From NCBI GenBank assembly GCA_021776415.1, contig JAJFFY010000057.1, positions 62,001 to 126,000 of the forward strand: 64,000 nt of DNA, given 5' to 3'. The stretch is from Hyphococcus sp. GTDB lineage: Bacteria > Pseudomonadota > Alphaproteobacteria > Caulobacterales > Parvularculaceae. How positions within the stretch are numbered: position 1 is the first letter of the stretch; the number at the start of each line of letters is the position of its first letter. The translations under genes were made by a program, and so were the position numbers. Below the pieces are notes generated by a model that was not told the origin of the DNA, did no database searches, and worked only from the letters and a program-made list of their open reading frames with translations. Below are positions 42,098 through 51,298 of the stretch, piece after piece.

Positions 42098-43276
42098 TCA
42101 AACCACTTGCCCGGCGGCCCAGCCGCTTGACCATGCCCATTGGAAATTATAGCCGCCTAGCCAGCCGGTGACGTCGACTGCTTCGCCGATGAAATAGAGG
42201 CCGGGCGTGCTTTGCGCTTCCATGGTTTTGGAGGAGAGGCCGTCAGCAGCGATGCCGCCGAGGGTGACTTCCGCGATACGGTAGCCTTCCGAGCCGACCG
42301 GTTTGACGCGCCAGTGATGGACTGCGTCGGCGAGGGCTTTGAGGCGCGCATCGGAATATTCACCGATCTTGCCTTGGGCTCCTGCGCGCACCGCTATGGC
42401 CTCGGCAAGGCGTCGGGGGAGGCTGTCTGATAACGCCGTATGCGGAGCGAGCTTGCCGCGGGACTGGCGCGCATCGCGTAGCGTTTTGAAAATATCGATA
42501 TCGGGCGCAAGGTCGATTTCAATCTCGTCGCCTTCGCGCCAATAAGAGGATATCTGCAAGATAGCCGGTCCTGAAACGCCGCGATGAGTGAATAACAGCG
42601 CCTCGCGAAACGCCGCTTTGCCGCATTTGACTTCAGCTTGCACCGAGACGCCGCTGAGCGCTTTGGTCTGGTCCAGCAAGTCTTGCGCAAACAGCAGCGG
42701 GACCAGCGCCGGGCGGGTCTCCATAATCGCGAGGCCAAATTGTTCGGCGATGCGATAAGCGAAATCCGTCGCGCCCATCTTCGGGATTGATTTGCCGCCC
42801 GTGGCGACTGCCAGGGCGTCGCATTGGAACTGTCCGGCGGTGGTCGTGAGCTGAAAGCTGTCGCCATGTTTGGCGATGTCCTCTACCGAAACGGACAAGC
42901 GCAGATCGACACCAGCCTCGTGGCATTCGCCCACCAGCATCGCAACGATCTGCTTTGCCGACTGATCGCAAAAAAGCTGGCCAAGTGCTTTTTCGTGCCA
43001 GGCGATGGCGTGGCTGTCGACCTTGGCGATAAAATCAGCGGCGGTGTATCGCGACAGCGCGGATTTGCAGAAATGCGGGTTTTGCGACAGAAATTTGCCG
43101 GGGGCGGTGCGGGTGTTGGTGAAATTACAGCGCCCGCCGCCGGAAATGCGGATCTTCTCGCCGGGGGCTGAGGCATGATCGATCAGCACGACGCTGCGCC
43201 CGCGCCTGCCCGCCTCAATCGCGCATAACAGCCCCGCAGCGCCAGCGCCAATAACTGCCACATCAAATTTTTTCAT
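42098..43276 (-). CDS. NAD(P)/FAD-dependent oxidoreductase, BaiN/HI0933 (YhiN) family
   Basis: 392-residue flavoprotein. FAD-binding dinucleotide motif VAVIGAGAAGLLCAIEAGRR near the N-terminus, then the family-specific GEKIRISGGGRCNFTN and FLSQNPHFCKSALSRYT, second dinucleotide-linked DALAVATGGKSIPKMGATDF, and the C-terminal GLYFIGEAVDVTGWLGGYNF with QWAWSSGWAAG. The family (often called aminoacetone oxidase family) has no agreed substrate; BaiN of Clostridium reduces bile-acid intermediates. Ends 34 bp from the OCD gene, convergent. Confidence 0.9.
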   Translation of the reverse strand: MKKFDVAVIGAGAAGLLCAIEAGRRGRSVVLIDHASAPGEKIRISGGGRCNFTNTRTAPGKFLSQNPHFCKSALSRYTAADFIAKVDSHAIAWHEKALGQLFCDQSAKQIVAMLVGECHEAGVDLRLSVSVEDIAKHGDSFQLTTTAGQFQCDALAVATGGKSIPKMGATDFAYRIAEQFGLAIMETRPALVPLLFAQDLLDQTKALSGVSVQAEVKCGKAAFREALLFTHRGVSGPAILQISSYWREGDEIEIDLAPDIDIFKTLRDARQSRGKLAPHTALSDSLPRRLAEAIAVRAGAQGKIGEYSDARLKALADAVHHWRVKPVGSEGYRIAEVTLGGIAADGLSSKTMEAQSTPGLYFIGEAVDVTGWLGGYNFQWAWSSGWAAGQVV

Positions 43277-43388
43277 GATGCGGGGTTTATTGGGTTATGG
43301 CGCGGGGTCAATGGGGCGGGGTTAGGGGGCGGGGTTATGGCTCACGTGTCAGGACAGCGGATTACGACGCCATCCTGACACGGAGTAG

Positions 43389-43931
43389 TTACGCAGCTTT
43401 GGTCAACACCACCGGGAAATCAATATCGGTATGGGCGACATGATTGATGTAGTTGGTGAAGATATTGGCGACCACATTGGCGCTGGTCTCGACAATTTGT
43501 CCATCATTGAGGCCAGCATCGCGGGCGGCTTTGAGGTCGTCATCGTTGACCCAGCCGCGTTTTTCGATCACTGCGACCGCGAAGGTCAAGATCGCCTGAA
43601 GGCCCGCATCCGCAGATTTGCCGCGTAGGCGGGCTTCGATTTCTGCGCCGTCAACTTTCAGGCTTTTCGAGATCGCCGTATGTGCAGAAGCACAATAGTC
43701 ACAACCATTAGCGCCGGCGGCGGTCAGGGCGATTGCGTCGCGGGTCGCGGCGTCAAACTCGCCCTCGGCCAAATTTTCGTTAAGGCCCAACAGCGCCTTT
43801 AGCGCCGCTGGCTGATTGCCGACAACGCGGTAAAGGTTCGGCGTCATGCCGACTTTGGACTTAATGGCGGTGAAAAGCTCGGCCTGCGCCGGGCTCGCAT
43901 CCTGATCGGTGATTTGTTTCAGTCTCGACAT
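43389..43931 (-). CDS. AhpD/carboxymuconolactone decarboxylase-like protein
   Basis: 180-residue protein of the AhpD/CMD superfamily. The active-site motif is GANGCDYCASAHTAISKSL (CxxC followed by a His three residues on). Upstream is LNENLAEGEFDAATRDAIAL. Such proteins act as peroxidases or disulfide reductases; many unnamed relatives are controlled by a neighbouring TetR. Here the TetR-like gene is divergent with a clear 48 bp dyad between. SD AAAGGATG before the ATG. Confidence 0.85.
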   Translation of the reverse strand: MSRLKQITDQDASPAQAELFTAIKSKVGMTPNLYRVVGNQPAALKALLGLNENLAEGEFDAATRDAIALTAAGANGCDYCASAHTAISKSLKVDGAEIEARLRGKSADAGLQAILTFAVAVIEKRGWVNDDDLKAARDAGLNDGQIVETSANVVANIFTNYINHVAHTDIDFPVVLTKAA

Positions 43932-44070
43932 TTTATTTCATCCTTTTCTCCGGGTGGTTTTGCCCGCCCGCTTGTTGGTTTTTCGTTGGTCGCCCGGATA
44001 ATCGTCGCGGGCTATCTTCTGGTTGGTCGTTCTGGCCGCTCCTTGACCGGAACAACGATGCTGCATATAA

Positions 44071-44118
44071 TGTTACAGACCGGTCCGTCAATAATTAATT
44101 CAGGACCAATCGGTAACA
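44071..44118. promoter_or_regulatory. 48 bp inverted repeat between ahpD-like and tetR-like genes
   Basis: TGTTACAGACCGGTCC (44071-44086) and GGACCAATCGGTAACA (44103-44118) are inverted with 13 of 16 bases matching, around an AT-rich 16 bp centre (GTCAATAATTAATTCA). It ends 20 bp before the tetR start. Likely a pair of TetR binding sites overlapping the divergent promoters. Confidence 0.75.
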
Positions 44119-44138
44119 AATATGTGAGGACCAAAATC

Positions 44139-44705
44139 ATGGCGCGACCAAGAGGGTTTGAGCCGGACGACGCGCTGGCGGCGATCAAGGATGTGTTCTG
44201 GCGGCGCGGTTTTGATGCGACCTCGCTGCACGATATCGAGCAGGCGACCGGGCTGAAGAAACAAAGCCTTTATCGTCTGTATGGCGACAAGCGCGGCATG
44301 TATTTGAAGGCGCTTGAGCATTACGCGGCCCATGAGGCCGCCGAGGCGATGGCGCTGCTTGAAACGGGCGGGACGGCGCGAGCGCGGTTTGCGCGGTTTT
44401 TTGGCCATGTGGTCGATACCGCTGTCGCCGGCGATCGGCGAGGGTGTTTTTTCTGTAACGCCAGCATCGATCAGGCGCCGAGCGATGAGAGCGCGCGCGA
44501 GGCGGTGATGCACGGCATGGAGGAGGTGCGCAGCTCGTTTGAAGTCGCGCTTGGCGCGGCGGATGGCGAGGCCGCGCCCGCCGACATCCGACAAAAAGCC
44601 TCCGGGCTGCTGGCCGCCTATCTCGGGCTCAGAGTCATGGTCCGCGCCGGCTTCGACGCGGCGGCGTTGCGCGCCGGCGTAGAGGACGCACTGGCGGGGA
44701 TTTAG
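44139..44705 (+). CDS. TetR/AcrR-family transcriptional regulator
   Basis: 188-residue regulator. The N-terminal HTH is MARPRGFEPDDALAAIKDVF, GFDATSLHDIEQATGLKKQS and LYRLYGDKRGMYLKAL, of the type often seen with AhpD-like genes. A C-terminal ligand domain of the TetR_C fold follows, with two Cys (GCFFCNASID) that could sense oxidation. ATG 44139 with SD GTGAGGA; the track start at 43914 reads through the operator and is rejected. It probably represses the divergent AhpD-like gene. Confidence 0.9.
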   Translation: MARPRGFEPDDALAAIKDVFWRRGFDATSLHDIEQATGLKKQSLYRLYGDKRGMYLKALEHYAAHEAAEAMALLETGGTARARFARFFGHVVDTAVAGDRRGCFFCNASIDQAPSDESAREAVMHGMEEVRSSFEVALGAADGEAAPADIRQKASGLLAAYLGLRVMVRAGFDAAALRAGVEDALAGI

Positions 44706-44774
44706 GCGGCGTCCACGCGCGCGCTGTTCACGTAGATTACTTGCAAAATACCGCCCCCTATCGCACAAGGCACC

Positions 44775-45020
44775 ATGGCAAAAAAACCAAACGACATCGG
44801 CGATCTCTCCTTTGAAAAAGCGCTGGCTGAGCTTGAGGAGATTGTCCGCAAGCTTGAAAGCGGCGCGGCGGAACTTGAGGCATCGATCGAGCTTTATGAG
44901 CGCGGCGCGGCGCTCAAAGCCCATTGTGAGGCGAAGCTGAAATCGGCGCAGGAAAAGATCGAGAAGATCGTCGTTGGTGAAGGCGGCAAAGCTCGGACCG
45001 AACCGGCGAGCTTTGATTAA
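44775..45020 (+). CDS. xseB: Exodeoxyribonuclease VII small subunit
   Basis: 81 residues, the normal XseB length. The family sequence is plain: LSFEKALAELEEIVRKLESG, then AAELEASIELYERGAALKAH and CEAKLKSAQEKIEKI. With XseA it forms exonuclease VII, which degrades single-stranded DNA. In many alphaproteobacteria xseB is followed by ispA and dxs; here two minus-strand genes come between and no ispA is seen. The next gene (SDR) overlaps its stop by 4 bp on the opposite strand. Confidence 0.95.
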   Translation: MAKKPNDIGDLSFEKALAELEEIVRKLESGAAELEASIELYERGAALKAHCEAKLKSAQEKIEKIVVGEGGKARTEPASFD

Positions 45021-45844
45021 ATGGCGTCGTTTGGTCTCAGCAACGCCAATATCTTCATATAGCTCTGCGGAAACACTCGCTGCACGAATGAGATAAATTT
45101 CGCGTCGCCGCCGACGACGACGCGGCGCTTTTTCTTTGCCGTTCCGGCCAGAATAATGTCGGCGGCTTTTTCAGCGCTCGTAATCGCGGCTTTGTTGAAA
45201 CGTTTTTCCATCTCTCCGCGGTTCTCCAGATCCTCGGGAAGGGCATCGAGTTGCGCATTGCGAACGATGCTGGTTGCAATCCCGCCCGGATGCACCGACG
45301 TCACCGAGACGCCCGTGTCCTTCAATTCCTCTGCAAGCGCCTCAGAAAATCCGCGTACGGCAAATTTTGAGGCGCTATAGTGGGTTTGGCCGGGATAGCC
45401 GATCAGGCCGAACAGGCTGGAGATATTGACGAGGCCGCCTTTAGTCTCATTGAGCTGCGGCAGGAACGCTTTTGCCAGCCGCACCACGCCCCAGAAGTTA
45501 ACGTCCATAATCTGCTCAAACGAGGACAGCGGCGAGGCCTCAAACGAGCCGATACGGGTCAGACCGGCGACGTTGAAGAGATAGTCAGCCGCGCCAAGGC
45601 TCGCGCGGATAGTCTCGGCATATTGCGCAATCGCGTCGGCGTCCGCGACATCAAGGCGGTCAAAGCGAATGCGATTGGAGGCTTGATCGCCGATCAACCG
45701 CTTGGTCTCATTCAGGCCATCCGCATCAATGTCCGAAAGCGCCAGCGCCGCCCCGCGCGCCGCCAGATCCAGCGCCAAAGCCCGCCCGATCCCCGAGCCG
45801 GCGCCGGTGATCACACAGAGTTTTTGTGAAAATTGGTTGGTCAT
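45017..45844 (-). CDS. Short-chain dehydrogenase/reductase
   Basis: 275-residue classical SDR. Cofactor loop CVITGAGSGIGRALALDLAA with an acidic SDIDADGL following (NAD preference possible), NVAGL, the catalytic Ser in LVNISSLFGLIGYPGQ and Tyr-x3-Lys in THYSASKFAVRG, then SVHPGGIATSIVRNA. The C-terminus KAADIILAGTAKKKRRVVVG is typical of the acyl/alcohol SDRs adjacent to lipid genes. It overlaps the xseB stop by 4 bp and starts 12 bp after the TPR/TonB-like gene. Substrate unknown. Confidence 0.9.
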   Translation of the reverse strand: MTNQFSQKLCVITGAGSGIGRALALDLAARGAALALSDIDADGLNETKRLIGDQASNRIRFDRLDVADADAIAQYAETIRASLGAADYLFNVAGLTRIGSFEASPLSSFEQIMDVNFWGVVRLAKAFLPQLNETKGGLVNISSLFGLIGYPGQTHYSASKFAVRGFSEALAEELKDTGVSVTSVHPGGIATSIVRNAQLDALPEDLENRGEMEKRFNKAAITSAEKAADIILAGTAKKKRRVVVGGDAKFISFVQRVFPQSYMKILALLRPNDAI

Positions 45845-45856
45845 GGGGCTTTGTGA

Positions 45857-47011
45857 CTATTCTTCAATAACGAAACTGAACTGCGCCATTCGGTTTGTGC
45901 GACAGGCGGGGTGATCGACCGAGGGCGCCTTAAGCCGCCATGAGCGTATGTTGTTACGGACCTTTTTGCTGAATGCATTGGCCGGGACTTCGGCGAGTAT
46001 TCGCGGGTTATGAACAACGAGATCATCACCAAGGTCATACACCACCATTACCGCGCCGATATACCCCCTATATAGCGGTGTGTTTGGATATTTCGGCGGT
46101 ATTCTTTTCTCCCATTCAACACCGCAATCGTCTGGGAGATTTGGGGAATATTCAAAATAATAACGTGGTTCCGCCCCAGCAGCATCGTACTTGCTCTGGT
46201 CTTCCGGTTTCTTGCTATGAGACCGGAACGCGGCTCCAGCGGCCGCATCCCAAGCGATGGCTTTAGCAAGTATGATGTCAAAAGTTTCAAAGTTTTTTTG
46301 TGGCGGGTAAAGCAGAATTACGCGCCCGAATAGGCCCGTTGCGGCCAGCACATCTTCGATCGTCCTTGGAAAGGAAACCAGGGTTGCAATGCCTTGCAGC
46401 AATAGCGCCTCGCCCATCTTGTCGATATTATCAGGCCAGAGAATGGCGATTGCCGCTTCGGCTTTTTCCGCAGCTTCTACGGCGCCGCTGTAGCGTTTTT
46501 TCTTTAATTCACCCTTTGCAAGGTCAAGCCACATTACAACATCAGTAGCGGTCGGTTCGCCAAATTCGGCCTCTAATGCGAGCAGCGCTTCACGCAATTC
46601 CTTGGCCGCACGGCTGCGTGTCTTGCCGGCAATATACTCCGCATAAGCCAGATACGCCCGGACTTCGCTTTGCGGCAGCTCGCCGATGCCGGCGTCCAAT
46701 AATTCTTGCGCTCGCCGTAAAGGCGCCCGCGCTGTTGCCGGGTCGGACAGCGCGATCAGGCGTCCGTAATTGAACGCCAGAGTGGCGGTCAGTTTATGGT
46801 CGCCAAGCGCGGCTTCGGCCGCCTCCCAGGCGGCCTTGCCATGTTCGATCGCCGCGGCTCTATCGCCGTTCGCCAGCGCTTCGGAATGAAGCTTATATTC
46901 GGCCATATAGTCCGGGGTCTCGGCGACGGATTGCGAAAATAAGCCGGCGGCGAGCACAGCGGCGCATGCCACGATTAAACGGGTAAGATCGGTTAGTTTG
47001 GGCTTAAGCAT
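45857..47011 (-). CDS. Exported TPR protein with TonB-like C-terminal domain
   Basis: 384 residues with a signal peptide (IVACAAVLAAGLFSQSVA). The central part has helix pairs of TPR type (ANGDRAAAIEHGKAAWEAAE, YGRLIALSDPATARAPLRRA). The last 100 residues resemble a TonB C-terminal fold: RIPPKYPNTPLYRGYIGAVM, VVYDLGDDLVVHNPRILAEV and FSKKVRNNIRSWRLKAP. A Cys pair (DDCGVEW, HPACRTN) may form a disulfide. This mix is frequent in Hyphomonadaceae-like bacteria, but has no assigned role. SD GGGGGAG. It is co-oriented with the SDR and probably forms an operon with it. Confidence 0.7.
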   Translation of the reverse strand: MLKPKLTDLTRLIVACAAVLAAGLFSQSVAETPDYMAEYKLHSEALANGDRAAAIEHGKAAWEAAEAALGDHKLTATLAFNYGRLIALSDPATARAPLRRAQELLDAGIGELPQSEVRAYLAYAEYIAGKTRSRAAKELREALLALEAEFGEPTATDVVMWLDLAKGELKKKRYSGAVEAAEKAEAAIAILWPDNIDKMGEALLLQGIATLVSFPRTIEDVLAATGLFGRVILLYPPQKNFETFDIILAKAIAWDAAAGAAFRSHSKKPEDQSKYDAAGAEPRYYFEYSPNLPDDCGVEWEKRIPPKYPNTPLYRGYIGAVMVVYDLGDDLVVHNPRILAEVPANAFSKKVRNNIRSWRLKAPSVDHPACRTNRMAQFSFVIEE

Positions 47012-47378
47012 TCATGCTCCCCCGCATACGGCTGTAGCCCGCAACTACAGCCATCCCCGGCCCCCTGTTAAAAGCAGGCTATCTGAGAAAATCTTTGCTG
47101 GAAAGAGCTATCGTCATTGGTCGCAATCGGCCCCGCTTATTGTCGCGCGGCGGCAATCTGCATCCTGGCCGCCAAGGGGCGCGGTGTTTCCATAACGCTG
47201 CGCTAGTGGTGCAGCGCCACAACAATCAGCGCTAAATCGCCCTCAACTTGCCGCGATTTTACCCCAGAAGGGGTGGAGAATTTCGGCTGAGGCGCTAAAA
47301 CATCCGGCCACCATGTTGCGTTGCGCCATTAATGACGCTGCGCGCGGGGCTTTGGTAAGAACAGTAAGGGGATTTCCC
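47012..47378. other. 367 bp divergent intergenic region
   Basis: Between the minus-strand TPR/TonB-like gene and dxs. It holds the hairpin GGCTGTAG-CCCGCAA-CTACAGCC (47030-47052) just before the TPR gene start and otherwise nothing recognised; the 47313 start of the ORF track runs through the dxs leader. Confidence 0.5.
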
Positions 47379-49292
47379 ATGGTCGTTGAAACGCCGCTTT
47401 TGGACACCGTCAACTATCCGGCTGACCTTAGAAAGCTGGAGAAAAGCCAGCTGCGCCAACTCGCCGATGAGTTGCGCGCGGAGATGATTGACGCGGTCTC
47501 GCAGACCGGCGGGCATCTCGGCTCCGGGCTCGGCGTCGTCGAGCTGACCACGGCGATCCATTATGTGTTCAACACGCCGGACGACAAACTTGTCTTTGAC
47601 GTTGGCCATCAATGTTATCCGCACAAGATCCTTACCGGCCGCCGTGACCGCATTCGCACGCTGCGCCAGGGTGGCGGGCTGTCCGGTTTCACCAAACGCA
47701 GCGAGAGCGATTATGATCCGTTCGGCGCCGCCCATGCCGCGACCTCGATTTCCGCGGCCACCGGTTTTGCCGAAGCTTCAAAGCTGCAGGGCGGAAACGC
47801 CACCGGCATCGCCGTGATTGGCGACGGCTCAATGTCCGGCGGGATGGCCTATGAGGGTCTCAACAATGCCGGCCATCTCGGCTCGAAGCTGGTGGTGATC
47901 CTCAACGACAACGACATGTCGATCGCCCCGCCGGTCGGCGCCATGAGCGCCTATCTCGCCAGGGCGACATCCTCGGGCGTCTATCAGGGCTTCCGCTCGT
48001 TCGGTAAACAACTCGCCAAACGCCTGCCCAATGCGGTCTACAAGCAGATCGCCAAGGCCGAAGAATACAGCCGCGGCATGGTCTCCGGCGGGACTTTGTT
48101 TGAAGAACTTGGATTTTACTATGTCGGGCCGATCGATGGCCATAACCTCGATCAGCTGATCCCAGTGCTTGAGAATGTCCGGGATATGAAAGACGGGCCG
48201 GTGCTGGTCCATGTCGTCACCCGCAAAGGCGCCGGCTATCCGCCAGCGGAGGAGTCGGCGGATAAATATCACGGCGTTGCGAAGTTTGACGTCGTTTCCG
48301 GCAAGCAAAAAAAGGGCACGCCCAATGCGCCGGCCTATCAGAAGGTTTTCGCCAAGACGCTGATCAAGGAAGCTGAGCACGACGACAAGATTGTCGGCGT
48401 CACCGCGGCGATGCCGTCGGGCACCTCGCTTGATATGTTCGCGGACGTCTATCCGGACCGCTGCTATGATGTTGGCATCGCCGAGCAACATGCGGTGACG
48501 TTTGCCGGCGGTCTGGCGGCGGACGGAATGAAGCCGTTTGCGGCGATCTATTCGACCTTCCTGCAGCGCGCTTATGACAGCGTTGTCCACGACATTGCTC
48601 TTCAGAACCTGCCGGTGCGCTTTGCCATGGACCGCTCAGGGCTCGTCGGCGCTGATGGGGCGACCCATGCGGGCGCCTTTGACGTCGCCTTTCTTGGCTG
48701 CCTGCCGAACATGGTGCTGATGGCGGCGGGCGATGAGGCGGAGCTGGTGCGTATGACCTCAACTGCGGTCGCCTATGATGAGGGCCCGATCGCATTTCGC
48801 TATCCGCGCGGCGAGGGCGTCGGGGTGGATCTGCCGGAAATCGGCCAGCTACTTGAAATTGGCAAAGGCCGGATTGTACGTGAGGGAACCAAGGTTGCGC
48901 TGCTTGCCTATGGCGGGCGGCTTGCCGAAACCCTGAAAGCAGCCGACCTGCTGGAGGCGCAAGGCCTGTCGACAACGGTTGCAGATGCACGCTTCGCCAA
49001 ACCGATTGATCATGAGCTGGTGATGCAGCTGGTGCGCCATCACGAGGTGCTGATTACGGTTGAAGAAGGCTCACGAGGCGGGTTTGGCGCATTTGTGCTC
49101 CATTACCTAGCCGAGCAAGGCGCGCTTGATGCGGGGCTGAAAATCCGCACCATGACGTTGCCGGATATCTTTCAGGACCATGACAGTCCGGCGAAAATGT
49201 ATGACCAAGCGGGCCTTAATGCAGCGCAAATTGCCGCCCATGCGCGAGAGGCGCTGGGCATGTCGGCGGAGATTGTGAATTTACGAGGGTAA
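47379..49292 (+). CDS. dxs: 1-deoxy-D-xylulose-5-phosphate synthase
   Basis: First enzyme of the MEP isoprenoid pathway, joining pyruvate and glyceraldehyde 3-phosphate with thiamine diphosphate. The 637-residue product shows [37 protein letters not shown], the ThDP motif [19 protein letters not shown] with [13 protein letters not shown], then [38 protein letters not shown] and [15 protein letters not shown]. Start [10 protein letters not shown] at 47379 has SD AAGGGGA. Usually preceded by ispA and followed by tlyA; here ispA is missing and a VPLPA-type gene separates dxs from tlyA. Confidence 0.97.
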   Translation: MVVETPLLDTVNYPADLRKLEKSQLRQLADELRAEMIDAVSQTGGHLGSGLGVVELTTAIHYVFNTPDDKLVFDVGHQCYPHKILTGRRDRIRTLRQGGGLSGFTKRSESDYDPFGAAHAATSISAATGFAEASKLQGGNATGIAVIGDGSMSGGMAYEGLNNAGHLGSKLVVILNDNDMSIAPPVGAMSAYLARATSSGVYQGFRSFGKQLAKRLPNAVYKQIAKAEEYSRGMVSGGTLFEELGFYYVGPIDGHNLDQLIPVLENVRDMKDGPVLVHVVTRKGAGYPPAEESADKYHGVAKFDVVSGKQKKGTPNAPAYQKVFAKTLIKEAEHDDKIVGVTAAMPSGTSLDMFADVYPDRCYDVGIAEQHAVTFAGGLAADGMKPFAAIYSTFLQRAYDSVVHDIALQNLPVRFAMDRSGLVGADGATHAGAFDVAFLGCLPNMVLMAAGDEAELVRMTSTAVAYDEGPIAFRYPRGEGVGVDLPEIGQLLEIGKGRIVREGTKVALLAYGGRLAETLKAADLLEAQGLSTTVADARFAKPIDHELVMQLVRHHEVLITVEEGSRGGFGAFVLHYLAEQGALDAGLKIRTMTLPDIFQDHDSPAKMYDQAGLNAAQIAAHAREALGMSAEIVNLRG

Positions 49293-49447
49293 ATTGCTCG
49301 CTACGTGAACAAAACCACTAGCGACAACATAATTTGCCCATGGTTTTGCCGCATTCATGACACATTGTGGTTAATCCGCAATCGGAAGTTGTTTTATCCT
49401 TTTGGCTTCGTGTGCAGGCCAGGAAAACTGCCGATTATTTTGTAATA

Positions 49448-49465
49448 GCAACATATTTTTGTTGC
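49448..49465. promoter_or_regulatory. Inverted repeat upstream of the second VPLPA-type gene
   Basis: GCAACA-TATTTT-TGTTGC, perfect 6 bp arms, about 80 bp before the start of the gene at 49544 in a 251 bp AT-rich leader. May be an operator; weak evidence. Confidence 0.3.
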
Positions 49466-49543
49466 GTTGCGGCTTGGCAGTGATGTAAACATTTAATTAA
49501 TGCCGGAATTGGCCGGCAGAGTTAAATTTTTTTGGGGGTTCGT

Positions 49544-50128
49544 ATGATGAATCTAAAACGGGCCGGTATTGCGGTCCTCTTTGCGGGCATGATGGCATTC
49601 AGCACGGCGAATGCTGCGACTATTACGACGGGCAGTGGTGCAGACGCTAACGGTAAGGTTGACGACACGCTGACCTCAACATGGGGCGGTGCTCTGCTAT
49701 TTACGTTTATTAGCCGTAGAGCAGCGTTTGACAGTGATGTCTTGCTACAAATGATGGGCGGCGGTGAAACGTTTGTGCTCGATAATAGTTTAGTGCCGGG
49801 CACCACATTTATGTCGGCCGGTCCTGCGATGGGCGCTGAAATCTGGTTTCGCCTTGCCATCACTTCTGGTGCAGGCGCAGGTGATGAGTTTTTCTCTGGT
49901 GACCTTACACGCAATGTAGATGGTTATGTTCACGCTATGATTACTGCCTTGGGCGGCGGCATCTTCGAGGTTGGCTTTGAAGATCTGACAGGTCCTTTTT
50001 CAGGCATTGAGCCAGATTATGATGACTTCGTCTTCACGGTTCAGGAAGTTCCGATCCCTGGTGCAGCGATCCTTCTGCTTTCGGGTCTTGCCGGTCTCGG
50101 TTTTGCTGGACGTAAGAAGCAAGCCTAA
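49544..50128 (+). CDS. VPLPA/PEP-CTERM-type exported protein (second copy)
   Basis: 194-residue secreted protein. Signal peptide MMNLKRAGIAVLFAGMMAFS to ANAAT. The C-terminal sorting signal is EVPIPGAAILLLSGLAGLGF with the basic tail AGRKKQA. The body is Gly/Thr-rich and beta-like (FVLDNSLVPGTTFMSAGPA; DLTGPFSGIEPDYDDFVF), the second piece resembling DUF4114-type calcium-binding ends. ATG 49544 or the next codon ATG follows a run of G (SD GGGGG). It is separated from dxs by a 251 bp AT-rich leader and ends in a clear terminator. It splits the usual dxs-tlyA pair, suggesting later insertion. Confidence 0.75.
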   Translation: MMNLKRAGIAVLFAGMMAFSTANAATITTGSGADANGKVDDTLTSTWGGALLFTFISRRAAFDSDVLLQMMGGGETFVLDNSLVPGTTFMSAGPAMGAEIWFRLAITSGAGAGDEFFSGDLTRNVDGYVHAMITALGGGIFEVGFEDLTGPFSGIEPDYDDFVFTVQEVPIPGAAILLLSGLAGLGFAGRKKQA

Positions 50129-50158
50129 TCGCTAGACACAAATAGTCTACTTTTCAGA

Positions 50159-50186
50159 AAACCCCGCTTTCCGGCGGGGTTTTTTG
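50159..50186 (+). terminator. Rho-independent terminator
   Basis: AACCCCGC-TTTCCG-GCGGGGTTTTTT: a perfect GC stem followed by six T, 30 bp after the stop of the VPLPA-type gene. Confidence 0.9.
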
Positions 50187-50314
50187 TTGCGCAAAAATGT
50201 AACCCACGCGACGCTTCCCTATGGCGCTACATTCCTTGCATTCGTATGCGTCCTTTTCTAGCGAGCCATGGCGGCTCGTTTGACCGCTATACTGGAGTGC
50301 GATGGATCTTATAG

Positions 50315-51061
50315 ATGACGCGGCTTGATCAATATCTTATGGATGCCGGCCGCTTTCAAAGCCGGGCGCGAGCGCAGGCTGCGATCCGCGCGGGGCTGGT
50401 GCGGGTCGGCGGCGTGGCTGCCCAAAAGCCATCGCAAAAAATCGCCCTCGGCGCGGTTGTCGAGATTGACGGCGATGTCCATCCTTACGTCTCGCGCGGC
50501 GGGGTCAAGCTTGCCGCTGCGCTCCGCGCGATGGAGATCGATCCCGCCGGGAAAACCTGCCTCGACCTTGGCGCTTCAACCGGTGGCTTTAGCGATGTCT
50601 TGTTGCGGCGTGGCGCGGCGAAGATCTATGCGGTTGATGTGGGGACCGGGCAGCTGGAGCGGAGGATCGCCGCCGATCCGCGGGTGGTTAACCTGGAGCG
50701 AACCCACGCCAAGGATCTGTCGCCGGCGCTGATTGCAGAGCCGGTCGAGCTTATTGTCTGCGATGTCAGCTTCATCTCCTTGAAAAAGGCGCTGCCGCCG
50801 GCCCTGGCGCTTGCCGCGCCCGGCGCGCAGCTCGCAGCACTGGTCAAGCCGCAATTTGAAGTTGGGCGGGCGCAAATCGGCAAGGGCGGGATCGTCAAGC
50901 CGGGGATTGAGAATACGGTCGGTGTTGCGCAATCGATTGGCGAATGGATCGCCGCCCAGCCCGGCTGGCGCTGGACCGGCTATATGAAAAGTCCGATCAG
51001 CGGCGGCGACGGCAATAGCGAATTTCTGCTCGGGGCGGTTAAATCCGTACAGGAAGTATAG
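50315..51061 (+). CDS. tlyA: TlyA-family rRNA 2'-O-methyltransferase
   Basis: 248-residue hemolysin A-like protein that methylates rRNA 2'-O positions (C1409 of 16S and/or C1920 of 23S in studied species). N-terminal S4 RNA-binding domain (RLDQYLMDAGRFQSRARAQA, IRAGLVRVGGVAA), linker HPYVSRGGVKLAAALRAM, and SAM-binding CLDLGASTGGFSDVLLRRGA with catalytic Lys candidates in SRGGVKL and ALVKPQFEVG. VCDVSFISLKKALPPAL is family-specific. In many alphaproteobacteria it directly follows dxs. Confidence 0.95.
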   Translation: MTRLDQYLMDAGRFQSRARAQAAIRAGLVRVGGVAAQKPSQKIALGAVVEIDGDVHPYVSRGGVKLAAALRAMEIDPAGKTCLDLGASTGGFSDVLLRRGAAKIYAVDVGTGQLERRIAADPRVVNLERTHAKDLSPALIAEPVELIVCDVSFISLKKALPPALALAAPGAQLAALVKPQFEVGRAQIGKGGIVKPGIENTVGVAQSIGEWIAAQPGWRWTGYMKSPISGGDGNSEFLLGAVKSVQEV

Positions 51062-51298
51062 GAAATACTGGCCGTTAGTGATGAAGCGCGACCGTTCAAT
51101 GCGTCGCATTCGCACCTGGTGGTTTCCAGCAGGCGTCTGATTTTGCAGCTATTTTTCCCTTCCCGGTTGTTCATATTAAATCTTTGACTAAGCGCTTTGA
51201 TTGCACGCAATCTTGTTCTAGCTTTCAAGGATCACGCGTCAGCGGGCGGCGCGCCAGCGGGCGGCGACCGTCTCCGGCATATTGTGGGGAGACAGGCT

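Noticed and set aside
47829-48590. 253-residue minus-strand ORF
   Set aside because: Antisense shadow of dxs; no recognisable motifs or SD.
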